In this document: positions 1 through 8,341 of the stretch, piece by piece
How the letters are laid out: each line of letters opens with the position of its first letter
Numbering within the stretch: the stretch's first letter is position 1
Assembly (NCBI RefSeq): GCF_002250705.1
Contig: NZ_NMVP01000012.1
Location: forward strand, 310,001 to 374,000
Source of the DNA: Enemella evansiae
Lineage (GTDB): Bacteria; Actinomycetota; Actinomycetes; Propionibacteriales; Propionibacteriaceae
Direction of reading: 5' to 3'
DNA length: 64,000 nucleotides
Translations under genes and position numbers: made by a program
The notes under the pieces: model-generated
What the model saw: only the letters and a program-made list of their open reading frames with translations
The model's database searches: none
What the model was told of the DNA's origin: nothing

Positions 1-108
1 ACAGCCGGCCAGCAGCAGTCCGAGCAGCCCCAGCAGGGCGGGCAGCACCAGCCTCGGCCGCTGGCGCGGGCGGGCTGCGCTGGATCTGTCGTGCCGATGC
101 ACTCCCAT
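1..108 (-). CDS. Lipoprotein, N-terminus only (runs off the left edge)
   Basis: Only the first 36 codons are visible. They give an Arg/His-rich n-region, a Leu/Gly hydrophobic core at residues 20-33 and the lipobox LLAGC, with Cys36 as the very last codon in the window. The mature protein should therefore be lipid-anchored on the outer face of the membrane. The start is taken as ATG at 108; an in-frame GTG at 102 is an alternative, and neither has a clear ribosome site. A short inverted repeat (GGTAT, 5 nt, ATACC) lies upstream at 119-133. The class of lipoprotein cannot be judged because the mature part is missing. Confidence 0.6.
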   Translation of the reverse strand, partial: MGVHRHDRSSAARPRQRPRLVLPALLGLLGLLLAGC

Positions 109-193
109 GACGGGAGACGGTATACCGAATACCAATCTGGCGGTAGAGGGTTACCAGAATGTGTCCGGCTCATCCGCGGCGACAGCGCACCCC

Positions 194-293
194 ACGTTCA
201 TCGAATAGGTCGCGCAGCGAGGCTTCCTCACGTTCATCGAGTAGCGCGGTATGCGGAGCGGAGCGGAGCAATACCGCGCGTGTCGAGATGAAC
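194..293. repeat. Dispersed palindromic repeat, one half copy plus one full copy
   Basis: A half copy (GTTCATCGAATAG plus a CTCGCGCAGCGA-like core) is followed by a full copy at 231-293. The full copy runs from GTTCATCGAGTAG to GTGTCGAGATGAAC, and its inner stem GCGGTAT/ATACCGC encloses a GCGGAGCGGAGC-rich loop. This is the reference copy for the family found at nine other places in the window. Here it lies in the divergent region before the DUF222 gene. Confidence 0.85.
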
Positions 294-384
294 CCCAGAA
301 AAGTTATCCACAGATTTCCAGATTCCTTTGCAGGACGGGGAATCCGGGCCAGCACTGTCAGACCCCTCGTGTTGGATCGATCGT

Positions 385-1758
385 ATGGACAGCACCGCAG
401 CAGCCATGATCGAGACCGCGACCGCGGTCGATGATCTGCTGCGCCAACTCCTCGCGATGGACGACCGGCTCCTCACCGACGAACAACGCCTCCACCTGGG
501 CGAGCTCAACGAGCAGATCACCGCCCGCCTGCACGCCCACACCACCCGCACCCTGGCCGGCATCGACCAGGCTGATGCGTCGAAACACGTGCATGGGGTG
601 TGCACCACCACCTGGATGCGGGAACGCCACGCCTACTCCGGACCGGAGGCGTCCGGGGTGCTGCGGGAAGCGATCCGGATCGTCAACGCACCACTGGTGT
701 GGGAAGGGCTCGCGCAGGCCAGGGTGTCCCCACGGCAGACGACCGCGATCCTCACCGCGCTGAAACACCTCCCGCCGGAGTTGCCGGCCTCCCAGGAGGT
801 CGCGGCGCAGCAGACGATGGTGGATCAGGCCCAGCAGTTCGGTCCGTCCGAGCTGCGGGTGCTGGGTGTCCGGTTGGTCGAGGTGGTCGACCCCGACCAC
901 GCGGATGCATTGTTGGAGCGGCGGTTGGAGCAGCAGGAAGCCGCGGCGCGCCGGAACCGGGAGTTGCATCTGTATCCCGATGGGATGGGCTCCACCATCA
1001 TCAAAGGACGACTGCCGATTGCCGAGGGCGAGAAGCTCTTCGCCCTGCTGGATTCACTGGTGGACAAGAACAAGACCGACGAACCACCGGTGTGCGGGTC
1101 GTACTGCACCGGCCCGTCCTGCGGCCTGTGCGGCGGCCGACCCTCCCGGTCGATGCGCCGTGCCGACGCGCTGCTGGAGCTCGCCCAGGCGTACGCCGAC
1201 GCCTGCCACGCGCCGGCACGGGGTTCGGACCGGGCACGGGTCAACGTGACCGTCGATATCGAGACCCTGGTGCGTGGCATCGGCTACATCGACACTCCCG
1301 CCGGCCCGATGTCGGCCCAGCAACTCCGCCTGCTGGCCTGCGATGCCGAGATCATCCCGGTGGTCCTCAACTCCATCGGCGTTCCGCTGGATGTCGGGAA
1401 GGCGCAGCGGTTCTTCGAGAGCGAGTTGCGGGCCGCGCTCGTCGCCCGCGACGGTGGCTGTGCTTTTCCCGGCTGCGATCAGCCGGCCCGGCGCTGCGAC
1501 GCCCACCACATCCGACCGTGGGTGTGGGGCGGGCCGACCAGCCTCGACAACGGCGTCCTCCTCTGCCCGCACCACCACGCCCTGGTGGAACCGTCGAGAA
1601 CCCAACTGCACAACGACAACCGCTGGGAGGTACGGATCAACCCCGAGGACCGGCTGCCGGAGTTCCTGCCACCACAGGGATTGGAGCGGAACCGCCGACC
1701 GCGGCGGCATCTCCGGCATCGACTGCGGCAGTATCCCATCGGGGACGAGGATCATTGA
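385..1758 (+). CDS. DUF222 domain HNH endonuclease
   Basis: A 457-residue protein with a helical DUF222 region over about residues 30-330, followed by a zinc-type HNH nuclease module at about residues 359-402. The module shows CAFPGCDQ, the DAHHIRPW histidine pair, the Asn of LDNG and the closing CPHHH. Members of this actinobacterial family (related to the mycobacterial 13E12 repeat proteins) are predicted DNA nucleases of uncertain role, often present in several copies. The ATG at 385 is chosen because DUF222 proteins usually begin just before the helical region; an in-frame TTG at 328 would add 19 unlikely residues. No good ribosome site is seen. The gene is bracketed by copies of the dispersed repeat at 194-293 and 1759-1803. 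Confidence 0.85.
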   Translation: MDSTAAAMIETATAVDDLLRQLLAMDDRLLTDEQRLHLGELNEQITARLHAHTTRTLAGIDQADASKHVHGVCTTTWMRERHAYSGPEASGVLREAIRIVNAPLVWEGLAQARVSPRQTTAILTALKHLPPELPASQEVAAQQTMVDQAQQFGPSELRVLGVRLVEVVDPDHADALLERRLEQQEAAARRNRELHLYPDGMGSTIIKGRLPIAEGEKLFALLDSLVDKNKTDEPPVCGSYCTGPSCGLCGGRPSRSMRRADALLELAQAYADACHAPARGSDRARVNVTVDIETLVRGIGYIDTPAGPMSAQQLRLLACDAEIIPVVLNSIGVPLDVGKAQRFFESELRAALVARDGGCAFPGCDQPARRCDAHHIRPWVWGGPTSLDNGVLLCPHHHALVEPSRTQLHNDNRWEVRINPEDRLPEFLPPQGLERNRRPRRHLRHRLRQYPIGDEDH

Positions 1759-1803
1759 CGGTTCATCTCGACACGGTCGCAGAGCGACCTACTCGATGAA
1801 CGT
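1759..1803. repeat. Dispersed palindromic repeat (short form)
   Basis: One copy with outer arms GTTCATCTCGACACG and CTACTCGATGAACG around a short core with a GGTCGC/GCGACC stem. It fills the convergent junction between the DUF222 gene and the HIT gene and can fold as a bidirectional hairpin. Confidence 0.85.
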
Positions 1804-1811
1804 GGGTGACG

Positions 1812-2168
1812 TCAGCTCGCCCGCTCGCGCACGGCACCGCTGTGCACGTGGATGTGCAGATGCTTGGAGTCCTGATAGGCACCGAGATTGGTGAGCACCG
1901 CGGCGGCGCCGTGCTCCCGTTCCACCTCGCGCGCCACCGATTGGACGACCGCGAACAGGGCCCGCAACTGATCCTCGTCGGCCGCACCGGCGGTGGTCAG
2001 GGAACCGATGTGCTGCTTGGGTACGACCACGATGTGCACCTCCCAGGAAGGGCGCGTGTGATGGTAGGCCAGCACGCGCTCGTCGTCGTGGACGGTCCGC
2101 AGCTGGCGCGCATTCCGGATCGCCACATCACAGTAGAAGTCCGACCCGGAGTATCCAGCACCGATCAT
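1812..2168 (-). CDS. HIT family protein
   Basis: A 118-residue histidine-triad nucleotide-binding protein, close to the usual size of HINT/HIT hydrolases that cleave AMP from nucleotide phosphoramidates and related compounds. The triad is near the C-terminus as HLHIHVHSG. Further up, HIVVVPKQHIGSL matches the conserved HIT strand and loop. The ATG at 2168 is preceded at normal spacing by AAGGGAGA, which decides the start. It lies 26 bp after the upstream gene on the same strand, so the two are probably co-transcribed. The physiological substrate cannot be predicted. Confidence 0.88.
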   Translation of the reverse strand: MIGAGYSGSDFYCDVAIRNARQLRTVHDDERVLAYHHTRPSWEVHIVVVPKQHIGSLTTAGAADEDQLRALFAVVQSVAREVEREHGAAAVLTNLGAYQDSKHLHIHVHSGAVRERAS

Positions 2169-2194
2169 CGCCCACTCTCCCTTCGCATCCGGGC

Positions 2195-3217
2195 TCACCC
2201 GGTGAAGTGCCGCACGTCCCGCCACGAGGGATCCTCACTCGTCCCGCCCATCGCCCCGATCTCGCCCGCAAAGGCAGCCAGGTCGGCGTCGACGTTGCGG
2301 TCCTCGCTGTCCGTGTAGATGTGGAAGGTGCGGGCACCGCGCGAGGTCTCGTACGCCAGCAGGATTCCGCGACCGCCCAGCACCCCGGCGAGCCGGTCCT
2401 CGAGCAACCCCAGGTCGTCGAGAATATCCGCGTCCGCGGGCATTCCGTCGGCCCTCGCGGGATATCCCATGGTGATCGCGTGGTGACGATCCAGGGTCGG
2501 CGCGTCCAGCCAGCGCAGCCATGGCCGGAACGAAACCAACCCCGGGACACCTTGCTCGTCGGTCCATTGGCCGACCGCCCACTCGTCGGGATCACGGCGC
2601 CGATCCAGCTCGGCGACGGCAGCGAGCACCGCATCCCCGGGGAGCGCCGGCTCCGGAGCAGCGGTCAGCGGTTCGATCTCACCGAGCCACCGTTCGACGG
2701 AATCCTCACCGACGAGCCAGTCGAGCACCAGGAAGGTGACCTGCTGCCGCACCTCGGGCGGAGCGGTCGCGAAGGCGGGATGGTGTACGCCGACGTGCAC
2801 CCGCAGCCGCTGCTCGTCGGGTTCGACCCGGCAGCTGGTCTCGGCCAGATCCATCCGCTGACCGGCGATCTCCAGGGTCTGGGTCAGTGCCTGCGGATCC
2901 GGTTGCTGACTGGGCCGGAACTCCCACGTCTCGTCCGGCGGCGGTGCCGCGCGATACCACCGCTCCGCGCTCGGGCGCGCAGCCGCGACCCCACCGGCAG
3001 TCACCGTCAACCGGTGTTGTGCCGACTCACCGGGGCCGAAATGCCAAGTGAGCTCCGGGTTGATCTCCTGCACCAGCCGGGTCAACTCATCGGTCGCCGA
3101 GGACACCTGATGCGGGCTGATGTGCCTGCCCTCGGTGGCCCACCAGCTCCAGAACGCGGTCACCGGATGCACCGCTGGTTCCTGCTGGTTGGCCTTGTTC
3201 CGCCTGAAGAACGCCAT
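2195..3217 (-). CDS. Conserved hypothetical protein, possibly DUF695-like at the C-terminus
   Basis: A 340-residue soluble protein that I do not firmly recognise. It has no signal peptide or membrane segment. The N-terminus is basic (FFRRNKANQQ) and followed by a Trp-rich stretch; the C-terminal 120 residues (ERLAG... FHIYTDSEDRNVDADLAAF) resemble the DUF695 fold seen in stand-alone actinobacterial proteins. A CAGAAT box ends 6 nt before the ATG, which fits the leaderless pattern seen for other genes here. It probably heads a two-gene unit with the HIT gene. The function is unknown and the DUF695 link is tentative. Confidence 0.7.
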   Translation of the reverse strand: MAFFRRNKANQQEPAVHPVTAFWSWWATEGRHISPHQVSSATDELTRLVQEINPELTWHFGPGESAQHRLTVTAGGVAAARPSAERWYRAAPPPDETWEFRPSQQPDPQALTQTLEIAGQRMDLAETSCRVEPDEQRLRVHVGVHHPAFATAPPEVRQQVTFLVLDWLVGEDSVERWLGEIEPLTAAPEPALPGDAVLAAVAELDRRRDPDEWAVGQWTDEQGVPGLVSFRPWLRWLDAPTLDRHHAITMGYPARADGMPADADILDDLGLLEDRLAGVLGGRGILLAYETSRGARTFHIYTDSEDRNVDADLAAFAGEIGAMGGTSEDPSWRDVRHFTG

Positions 3218-3290
3218 GAGTTGATTCTGTCAGGCCACGAGCGCGCGCCTGCCCTTGCGCAGCCCACGGGGGAGAGGCAGCATGGGTTGA

Positions 3291-3374
3291 GGCGGACGGA
3301 ACGACCCCGTTGTCGCACCTCGGTGCTGACCTGAATAGCCGCTTCGACGGCCCATTGGTGGCGTTCCGTCCGCC
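3291..3374. repeat. 13-bp perfect inverted repeat with long loop
   Basis: GGCGGACGGAACG at 3291-3303 is exactly reversed at 3362-3374, separated by 58 bp. It lies in the 340-bp gap between the start of the unknown gene (3217) and the end of ppdK (3559). No gene is seen here; the rest of the gap is dispersed repeat. Confidence 0.6.
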
Positions 3375-3409
3375 GCCCATGTCGTCACCAACGCTGACGG
3401 TGCTTCGCG

Positions 3410-3557
3410 GCGCTCATCTCGACACGGCCGCCGAAACGGTCCTTCGACTCGTCGCTGCGCTCCTCGCTCAGGGAACGTGGGAACAGGCGGCGCTCATCTC
3501 GTCACGGCCGCCATTGCTCCGCTTCGCTACACATGGCGGCCTACTCGATGAGCGTGT
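3410..3557. repeat. Dispersed palindromic repeat, two copies
   Basis: The first copy (from CGCTCATCTCGACACGGC) is degenerate in its core. The second, 3491-3556, is near-canonical, with stem GCCGCCAT/ATGGCGGC around TGCTCCGCTTCGC. It directly follows the ppdK stop codon in the sense of ppdK transcription and could end that transcript. Confidence 0.8.
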
Positions 3558-3558
3558 G

Positions 3559-6207
3559 TCAGTCTTTGCCGAGCACGGCCCGCGCCGCGGCGAAGCGGGC
3601 GATCGGGACGCGGTAAGGAGAGCAGGAGACATAGTCCAGCCCGATCTCCTCGAACAGCGCGATCGACTCCGGATCGCCGCCGTGCTCACCGCAGACACCG
3701 GTCTTCAGATCCGGCTTCACCGAGCGGCCCTTCTCCACCCCGATCCGGACCAGTTCGCCGACGCCGTCGCGGTCGATCGACTCGAACGGGCTGCGCGGGA
3801 TCACCTCGTCGTGCACGTACTGACCGAGGAAACCGCGCTCGGCGTCGTCGCGGGAGATGCCGATCCCGGTCTGGCTGAGGTCGTTGGTACCGAAGGAGAA
3901 GAAGTCTGCGTACTCCGCGATCTGATCGGCGGTGATCGCCGCGCGCGGCAGCTCGATCATCGTGCCGACCGTGTACTCCAGCTCGGCGCCGGCCCGCTCC
4001 AACTCGTCGGCGACGGTGTCCTCGACGATCGCGCGCTGCCGCTTCAGCTCCTCGGCGTACGCCACCAGCGGGATCATGATCTCCACCACCACGGTCTCAC
4101 CCCGCTGCTCGCGCACCGCCAGCGCCGCGCGGACGATCGCCCGGGTCTGCATCTCCGGGATCTCCGGATAGAGCATGCCGAGCCGGCAACCACGGGTACC
4201 GAGCATCGGATTCTGCTCGTGCAGCCGCTTCACCGAACCCAGCAACACCTTCTCCCGCTCCAGCTCGGCCGCATCACCCCCGGTCAGCTCCAGCTTCTGC
4301 ACCTTCAGCGACTGCTCGACCAGGTCCGGCAGGAACTCGTGCAGCGGCGGATCCAGCAACCGCACCGTGACCGGCAACCCGGCCATCGCATGGAAGATCC
4401 CCTCGAAATCCTCCTGCTGCATCGGCAGGATCTCCGCCAGCGCCGCGGCGCGCGCCTCGTCGTCCTCGGCCAGGATCATCCGGCGTACCGCCGGCAACCG
4501 ATCCGCCGCCATGAACATGTGCTCGGTCCGGCACAACCCGATGCCCTCGGCGCCCAGCTCGCGGGCCTTCGCGGCATCCTCGGCATTGTCGGCATTCGCG
4601 CGGACACCGAGGCGCCGCTTCTCATCGGCCCAGTTCACGACGTGCTCGAAGTCCGCGTTGATCTGCGGCGGCACCAGCGGCAGCGCCGAGTCGTAGACCT
4701 CACCGGTCGAACCGTCCAGGGTGAACGTGTCGGATTCGCCGTAGGTCTTGCCGTCCACGGTCACGGTCTTCTCGGCCGGGTTGATCCGGATCCCCTGCGC
4801 ACCTGCCACACACGGCTTGCCCATCCCGCGCGCCACCACCGCGGCGTGCGAGGTCATCCCGCCGTGCGCGGTGAGCACACCCTGGGCATGGATCACGCCA
4901 TGGATGTCGTCGGGGGTGGTCTCGAAACGCACCAGCACCACCTGCTCACCGGCCGCGCCCTTGTCGGCGGCGGTGTCGGCGTCGAAGACCAACGTCCCGA
5001 CCGCGGCACCCGGTGAGGCCGGCAGACCCTTGGCGATCGGCGACTGTCCGTGCTCGGGGTCGATCGCCGGGTGCAGCAACTGATCCAGCTGCTCGGGCTC
5101 GATCCGCTGCAACGCCTCGTCGCTGCTGATGATGCCCTCGTCCACCATGTCGTTGGCGATCTTCAACGTCGCGGCCGCGGTCCGCTTCCCGTTGCGGGTC
5201 TGCAGCAGATAGAGCTGGCCACCCTCGACGGTGAACTCCATGTCCTGCATGTCCTTGTAGTGCTGCTCCATCTTGTTCATCGTGTCGATGAGCTGGTCGT
5301 ACGCCTCCGGCAGCACCTCCTTCATCTCCGCCAGCGGCTTCGGCGTCCGGATGCCGGCGACCACGTCCTCACCCTGGGCATTCACCAGGAACTCGCCATA
5401 GAGCTCCTTCGCGCCGGTGGACGGGTTGCGGGTGAAGCAGACCCCGGTCGCGGAGTCGTCGCCGCGGTTGCCGAACACCATCTGCATCACGTTGACCGCG
5501 GTACCGAGCGAGGCCGGGATGTTGTTGGCGCGCCGGTAGACGTCGGCGCGCGGGTTCTGCCAGGACCGGAAGACCGCGTCGATCGCCTTGCGCAGCTGCT
5601 CGGTCGGATCATTCGACCAGGCGCCGCCGAGCGCATCGTCGGAGAGCTTCTTGAACGTGGCAACGAGTTCTTTGAGATCCTCGGCGCTCAGCTCGGTGTC
5701 CTGCTCGACGCCCCGCTCCCGCTTCAGCTTGGTCAGTGCATCCTCGTAGAGGTGCGGTTCGATGCCCTCGACGACCTCGCCGTACATCTGGATGAAGCGC
5801 CGGTAGGAGTCCCAGGCGAACCGTTCGTTGCCGCCCGCTTTCGCCAATGCGGGAACGGTTTCCTCCGACACCCCGAGGTTGAGGATGGTGTCCATCATGC
5901 CGGGCATCGACTGGACCGCACCGGAGCGTACGCTCAGCAGCAGCGGCTTCTCCGGGTCGCCGAGCCCGAGCCCGGTGCGCTCCTCGAGCCGCCGGAGTCC
6001 CTCCTGCACCTGCTCCCACAGGCCGTCCGGCCATTCGCCGCCGCGGTTCATCGTCTCCACGCAGGCGGTGGTGGTGACGGTGAACGCGTCCGGGACGGGT
6101 ACGCCGAGACGGTTCATCTCGGCCACCCCGGCGCCCTTGCCGCCCAGCAGGTTGCGCATGCTGGCGTCACCGTCAGCCAGGTCATAGACATATTCGGTGT
6201 GGGTCAT
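3559..6207 (-). CDS. ppdK: Pyruvate, phosphate dikinase
   Basis: An 882-residue cytosolic enzyme interconverting pyruvate + ATP + Pi and phosphoenolpyruvate + AMP + PPi. The length matches the family (about 875). In order: an N-terminal ATP-grasp region beginning at NLLGGKGAGVAEM, the swivelling phosphohistidine domain with GGMTSHAAVVARG (His about residue 452), and the C-terminal PEP/pyruvate barrel ending with the catalytic CGEHGGDP (Cys about residue 838). AAGGAG lies at good spacing before the ATG. The regulatory kinase gene lies 115 bp upstream on the same strand. In propionibacteria and relatives this enzyme links PPi to glycolysis and gluconeogenesis. Confidence 0.97.
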   Translation of the reverse strand: MTHTEYVYDLADGDASMRNLLGGKGAGVAEMNRLGVPVPDAFTVTTTACVETMNRGGEWPDGLWEQVQEGLRRLEERTGLGLGDPEKPLLLSVRSGAVQSMPGMMDTILNLGVSEETVPALAKAGGNERFAWDSYRRFIQMYGEVVEGIEPHLYEDALTKLKRERGVEQDTELSAEDLKELVATFKKLSDDALGGAWSNDPTEQLRKAIDAVFRSWQNPRADVYRRANNIPASLGTAVNVMQMVFGNRGDDSATGVCFTRNPSTGAKELYGEFLVNAQGEDVVAGIRTPKPLAEMKEVLPEAYDQLIDTMNKMEQHYKDMQDMEFTVEGGQLYLLQTRNGKRTAAATLKIANDMVDEGIISSDEALQRIEPEQLDQLLHPAIDPEHGQSPIAKGLPASPGAAVGTLVFDADTAADKGAAGEQVVLVRFETTPDDIHGVIHAQGVLTAHGGMTSHAAVVARGMGKPCVAGAQGIRINPAEKTVTVDGKTYGESDTFTLDGSTGEVYDSALPLVPPQINADFEHVVNWADEKRRLGVRANADNAEDAAKARELGAEGIGLCRTEHMFMAADRLPAVRRMILAEDDEARAAALAEILPMQQEDFEGIFHAMAGLPVTVRLLDPPLHEFLPDLVEQSLKVQKLELTGGDAAELEREKVLLGSVKRLHEQNPMLGTRGCRLGMLYPEIPEMQTRAIVRAALAVREQRGETVVVEIMIPLVAYAEELKRQRAIVEDTVADELERAGAELEYTVGTMIELPRAAITADQIAEYADFFSFGTNDLSQTGIGISRDDAERGFLGQYVHDEVIPRSPFESIDRDGVGELVRIGVEKGRSVKPDLKTGVCGEHGGDPESIALFEEIGLDYVSCSPYRVPIARFAAARAVLGKD

Positions 6208-6322
6208 CGGGGGTCTCCTTCGACTAACTGTCCAGCACGTGCGAGTGTGGCCGATTCTGATTGTGCAGCAGGGATTCCGGAAGCCACGATCCGGGTGCCG
6301 CCTGACGGGACGTGCGGTTCGA

Positions 6323-7204
6323 TCATGGCGCCATCAGCAGTTCTCCTGGTGGTCGGCGCAGGGACCGTCCGTTGGCCTTCGCGCGGTCGTCGACGATGTC
6401 GATGATCCGGGAGGCGGCCTCCTCCAACGCGATCTTGGTGGTGTCCAGGATCGGCGCACCGAGCCGGCGTTGGATCGCGGTGATCTCGTCCAGCTCGTCA
6501 TAGATCTTGGCCAGATCGGCGTACCCGTCCTTGTGCCGACCACGACTGCCCATCGTGGACACCCGGCGGGTGCGGATCGAGGCCATCCGCTCCGGATCCA
6601 GGGTGAGGCCGACGATCCGCCAGCGGTCCAGCTGGAACAACTCTGCGGGCGGTTCGATGCCGGCGACCAGCGGTACGTTGCCGGTCTTGTAACCCAGGTA
6701 ACCCAGATACATCGACAGCGGGGTCTTGCCGCAGCGGGACGCGGCCACCAGCACGATGTCGGCATCCTTGAGCCCGGCGAGCTGCTGACCGTCGTCGTGG
6801 CGGACGGCGTACTCCATCGCGGCGATCCGGCTGAAGTAGTCGGCCTCCACCCCGACCGGGCGCATCGGGACCCGTTCGGCGGCGGCCCCGGTGGCGATCT
6901 CCAACTGCTGCAGGGTCGGGCCGAGCAGGTCGCAGTGCACGACACCGAGCTCGGCGCAGGCGTCGTCGACCAGGTCGCGGAGCTCCTGGTTGACCAGGGT
7001 GGAGAGCACCGCGACCGGCCGGTCGTGGTGCTGGCGGATGTCGTCGAAGATCAGGAACAGGCCCTCGGGGGTGACGATCCGCGGATGCCGGACGATCCGG
7101 AACGGGTGGTTCGGGAACTGGGCCTGCGCCGCGCGCGCCAGCCGTGCCGCCGTCTCACCGGTCGAGTCGGCGATCACATGGATTTCCAGCGGCTGCCCGG
7201 GCAC
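6323..7204 (-). CDS. ppsR: PPDK regulatory protein (kinase / pyrophosphorylase, DUF299)
   Basis: A 293-residue bifunctional regulator of the DUF299 family. It phosphorylates the active-site threonine of PPDK or PEP synthase with ADP and removes it with Pi. The P-loop-like ASRCGKTPLSMYLG lies mid-protein, preceded by the family N-terminus IHVIADSTGETA. Its position just before ppdK on the same strand makes PPDK the likely substrate; ADP-dependent control would switch PEP formation with energy charge. The start is GTG at 7204. TAGGTT (7211-7216) ends 6 nt before it, so the message is probably leaderless. The alternative partner, PEP synthase, is not present in the window. Confidence 0.93.
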   Translation of the reverse strand: MPGQPLEIHVIADSTGETAARLARAAQAQFPNHPFRIVRHPRIVTPEGLFLIFDDIRQHHDRPVAVLSTLVNQELRDLVDDACAELGVVHCDLLGPTLQQLEIATGAAAERVPMRPVGVEADYFSRIAAMEYAVRHDDGQQLAGLKDADIVLVAASRCGKTPLSMYLGYLGYKTGNVPLVAGIEPPAELFQLDRWRIVGLTLDPERMASIRTRRVSTMGSRGRHKDGYADLAKIYDELDEITAIQRRLGAPILDTTKIALEEAASRIIDIVDDRAKANGRSLRRPPGELLMAP

Positions 7205-7210
7205 GGGATC

Positions 7211-7271
7211 AACCTACCAACGTTCAAGGGTGTTGCGGACCAGTTGCCAACAGGTATGACGCGGCTAACAT
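7211..7271. promoter_or_regulatory. Divergent leaderless promoters of the PPDK regulator and the methyltransferase gene
   Basis: TAGGTT at 7211-7216 (read on the minus strand) ends 6 nt before the GTG at 7204. TAACAT at 7266-7271 (plus strand) ends 7 nt before the GTG at 7279 and has TTGCCA 16 bp upstream at 7244-7249. Neither gene has a ribosome site, so both are predicted to be leaderless. Confidence 0.5.
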
Positions 7272-7278
7272 CCACCCC

Positions 7279-8268
7279 GTGGATCCGGTGGATTCCCTGA
7301 TCTGGGACGAGGCGCAGGAACTCATCGGCGATACCGACCCCGGCCCGGTCCTGGTGCTGGACTCGCCGGCGCTGGCGGCCGCGGCCCGCGAGCGCTGGCC
7401 GCGGGTCCGGGCGTACGCCGACCTGCTCGGCTCCGGATCCGACTCCGACGCTCTGGACGCCACCGGGGCAGGCCTGGTGCTCGGCCGGTTGCCCAAGTCA
7501 CTCGGCGCCCTGTCGGAGTACGCCCAGCGGATCGCGGCGGCCGCCGATGAGGGCGTACGCCTGCTGCTCGGCGGCCGGGTGAAGCACATGACCCGGTCGA
7601 TGAACGACACCCTGGCCACCCGATTCGCCGAGGTGCGCGCCTCCCGCGGCCGGCAGAAGTCCCGGGTGCTGCACGCCGGCGGGCCGCGGCCCGGTCCGAT
7701 CGACTGGCCGCGCAGCCAGCGCCACGACGACCTCGGCCTCACCCTGTACGCCCACGGCGCGACCTTCGGCGGCACCAGGGTGGACCCGGGCACCCGGCTG
7801 CTGGTCGGTGCCCTGGATCAGCTCACCGGCCCATCGGGTGCGGCGGTCGACCTGGGCTGCGGCAACGGCACCCTGACCGCGCTGCTGGCTCGCCGCTGGT
7901 GGCCGGTCACCGGCATCGACAACTCCTGTGCCGCGGTGGCCGCGACCCGGGCCACCCTGGCCGGCAACGGACTCGACGGCCAGGTCCTGCTGGCCGACGG
8001 TCTGACCGGCGTACCCGACGACTCGCTCGACCTGATCGTCTGCAATCCGCCGTTCCATGTCGGTACCGCGAAGGACTCGACCCCGGCCCTGCGGATGTTC
8101 GCCGACGCCGGCCGGGTGCTGCGGCCCGGCGGGGAGTTCTGGGCGGTCTGGAACGCCCACCTGCCCTATCTGCCGGCGCTGCGTCGCGGCATCGGCCCGA
8201 CGACGATCGTCACCCGCGACCCCCGGTTCATCGTCACTCGATCAACTTCCGTCACAAACCCAATATGA
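7279..8268 (+). CDS. Class I SAM-dependent methyltransferase, RsmC/RlmG-like
   Basis: A 329-residue protein with the two-part layout of RsmC/RlmG rRNA guanine-N2 methyltransferases. The N-terminal domain (residues 1-160) is a degenerate methyltransferase fold. The C-terminal catalytic domain has the SAM motif VDLGCGNGTLTALLA and the base-flipping motif IVCNPPFHVG. GTG at 7279 is chosen because the family N-terminus begins there and a -10 box lies 7 nt upstream; the open frame extending further upstream has no signals. The C-terminal tail after TRDPRFIV is short and may differ from relatives. Whether the target is 16S G1207 or 23S G1835 cannot be told from sequence. Confidence 0.85.
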   Translation: MDPVDSLIWDEAQELIGDTDPGPVLVLDSPALAAAARERWPRVRAYADLLGSGSDSDALDATGAGLVLGRLPKSLGALSEYAQRIAAAADEGVRLLLGGRVKHMTRSMNDTLATRFAEVRASRGRQKSRVLHAGGPRPGPIDWPRSQRHDDLGLTLYAHGATFGGTRVDPGTRLLVGALDQLTGPSGAAVDLGCGNGTLTALLARRWWPVTGIDNSCAAVAATRATLAGNGLDGQVLLADGLTGVPDDSLDLIVCNPPFHVGTAKDSTPALRMFADAGRVLRPGGEFWAVWNAHLPYLPALRRGIGPTTIVTRDPRFIVTRSTSVTNPI

Positions 8269-8341
8269 AAATCTTGTCAGGTGGTCAGTTTCTTAATCCA
8301 TTCTTGGTCAACTGCCCGAAACGCCGCGTAGTTTCGCCCGA

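Noticed and set aside
3310..5016. Long plus-strand open frame across ppdK
   Set aside because: It is the reverse-strand shadow of ppdK; the composition (His, Arg, Asp, Leu runs) is typical of antisense frames in high-GC genes.
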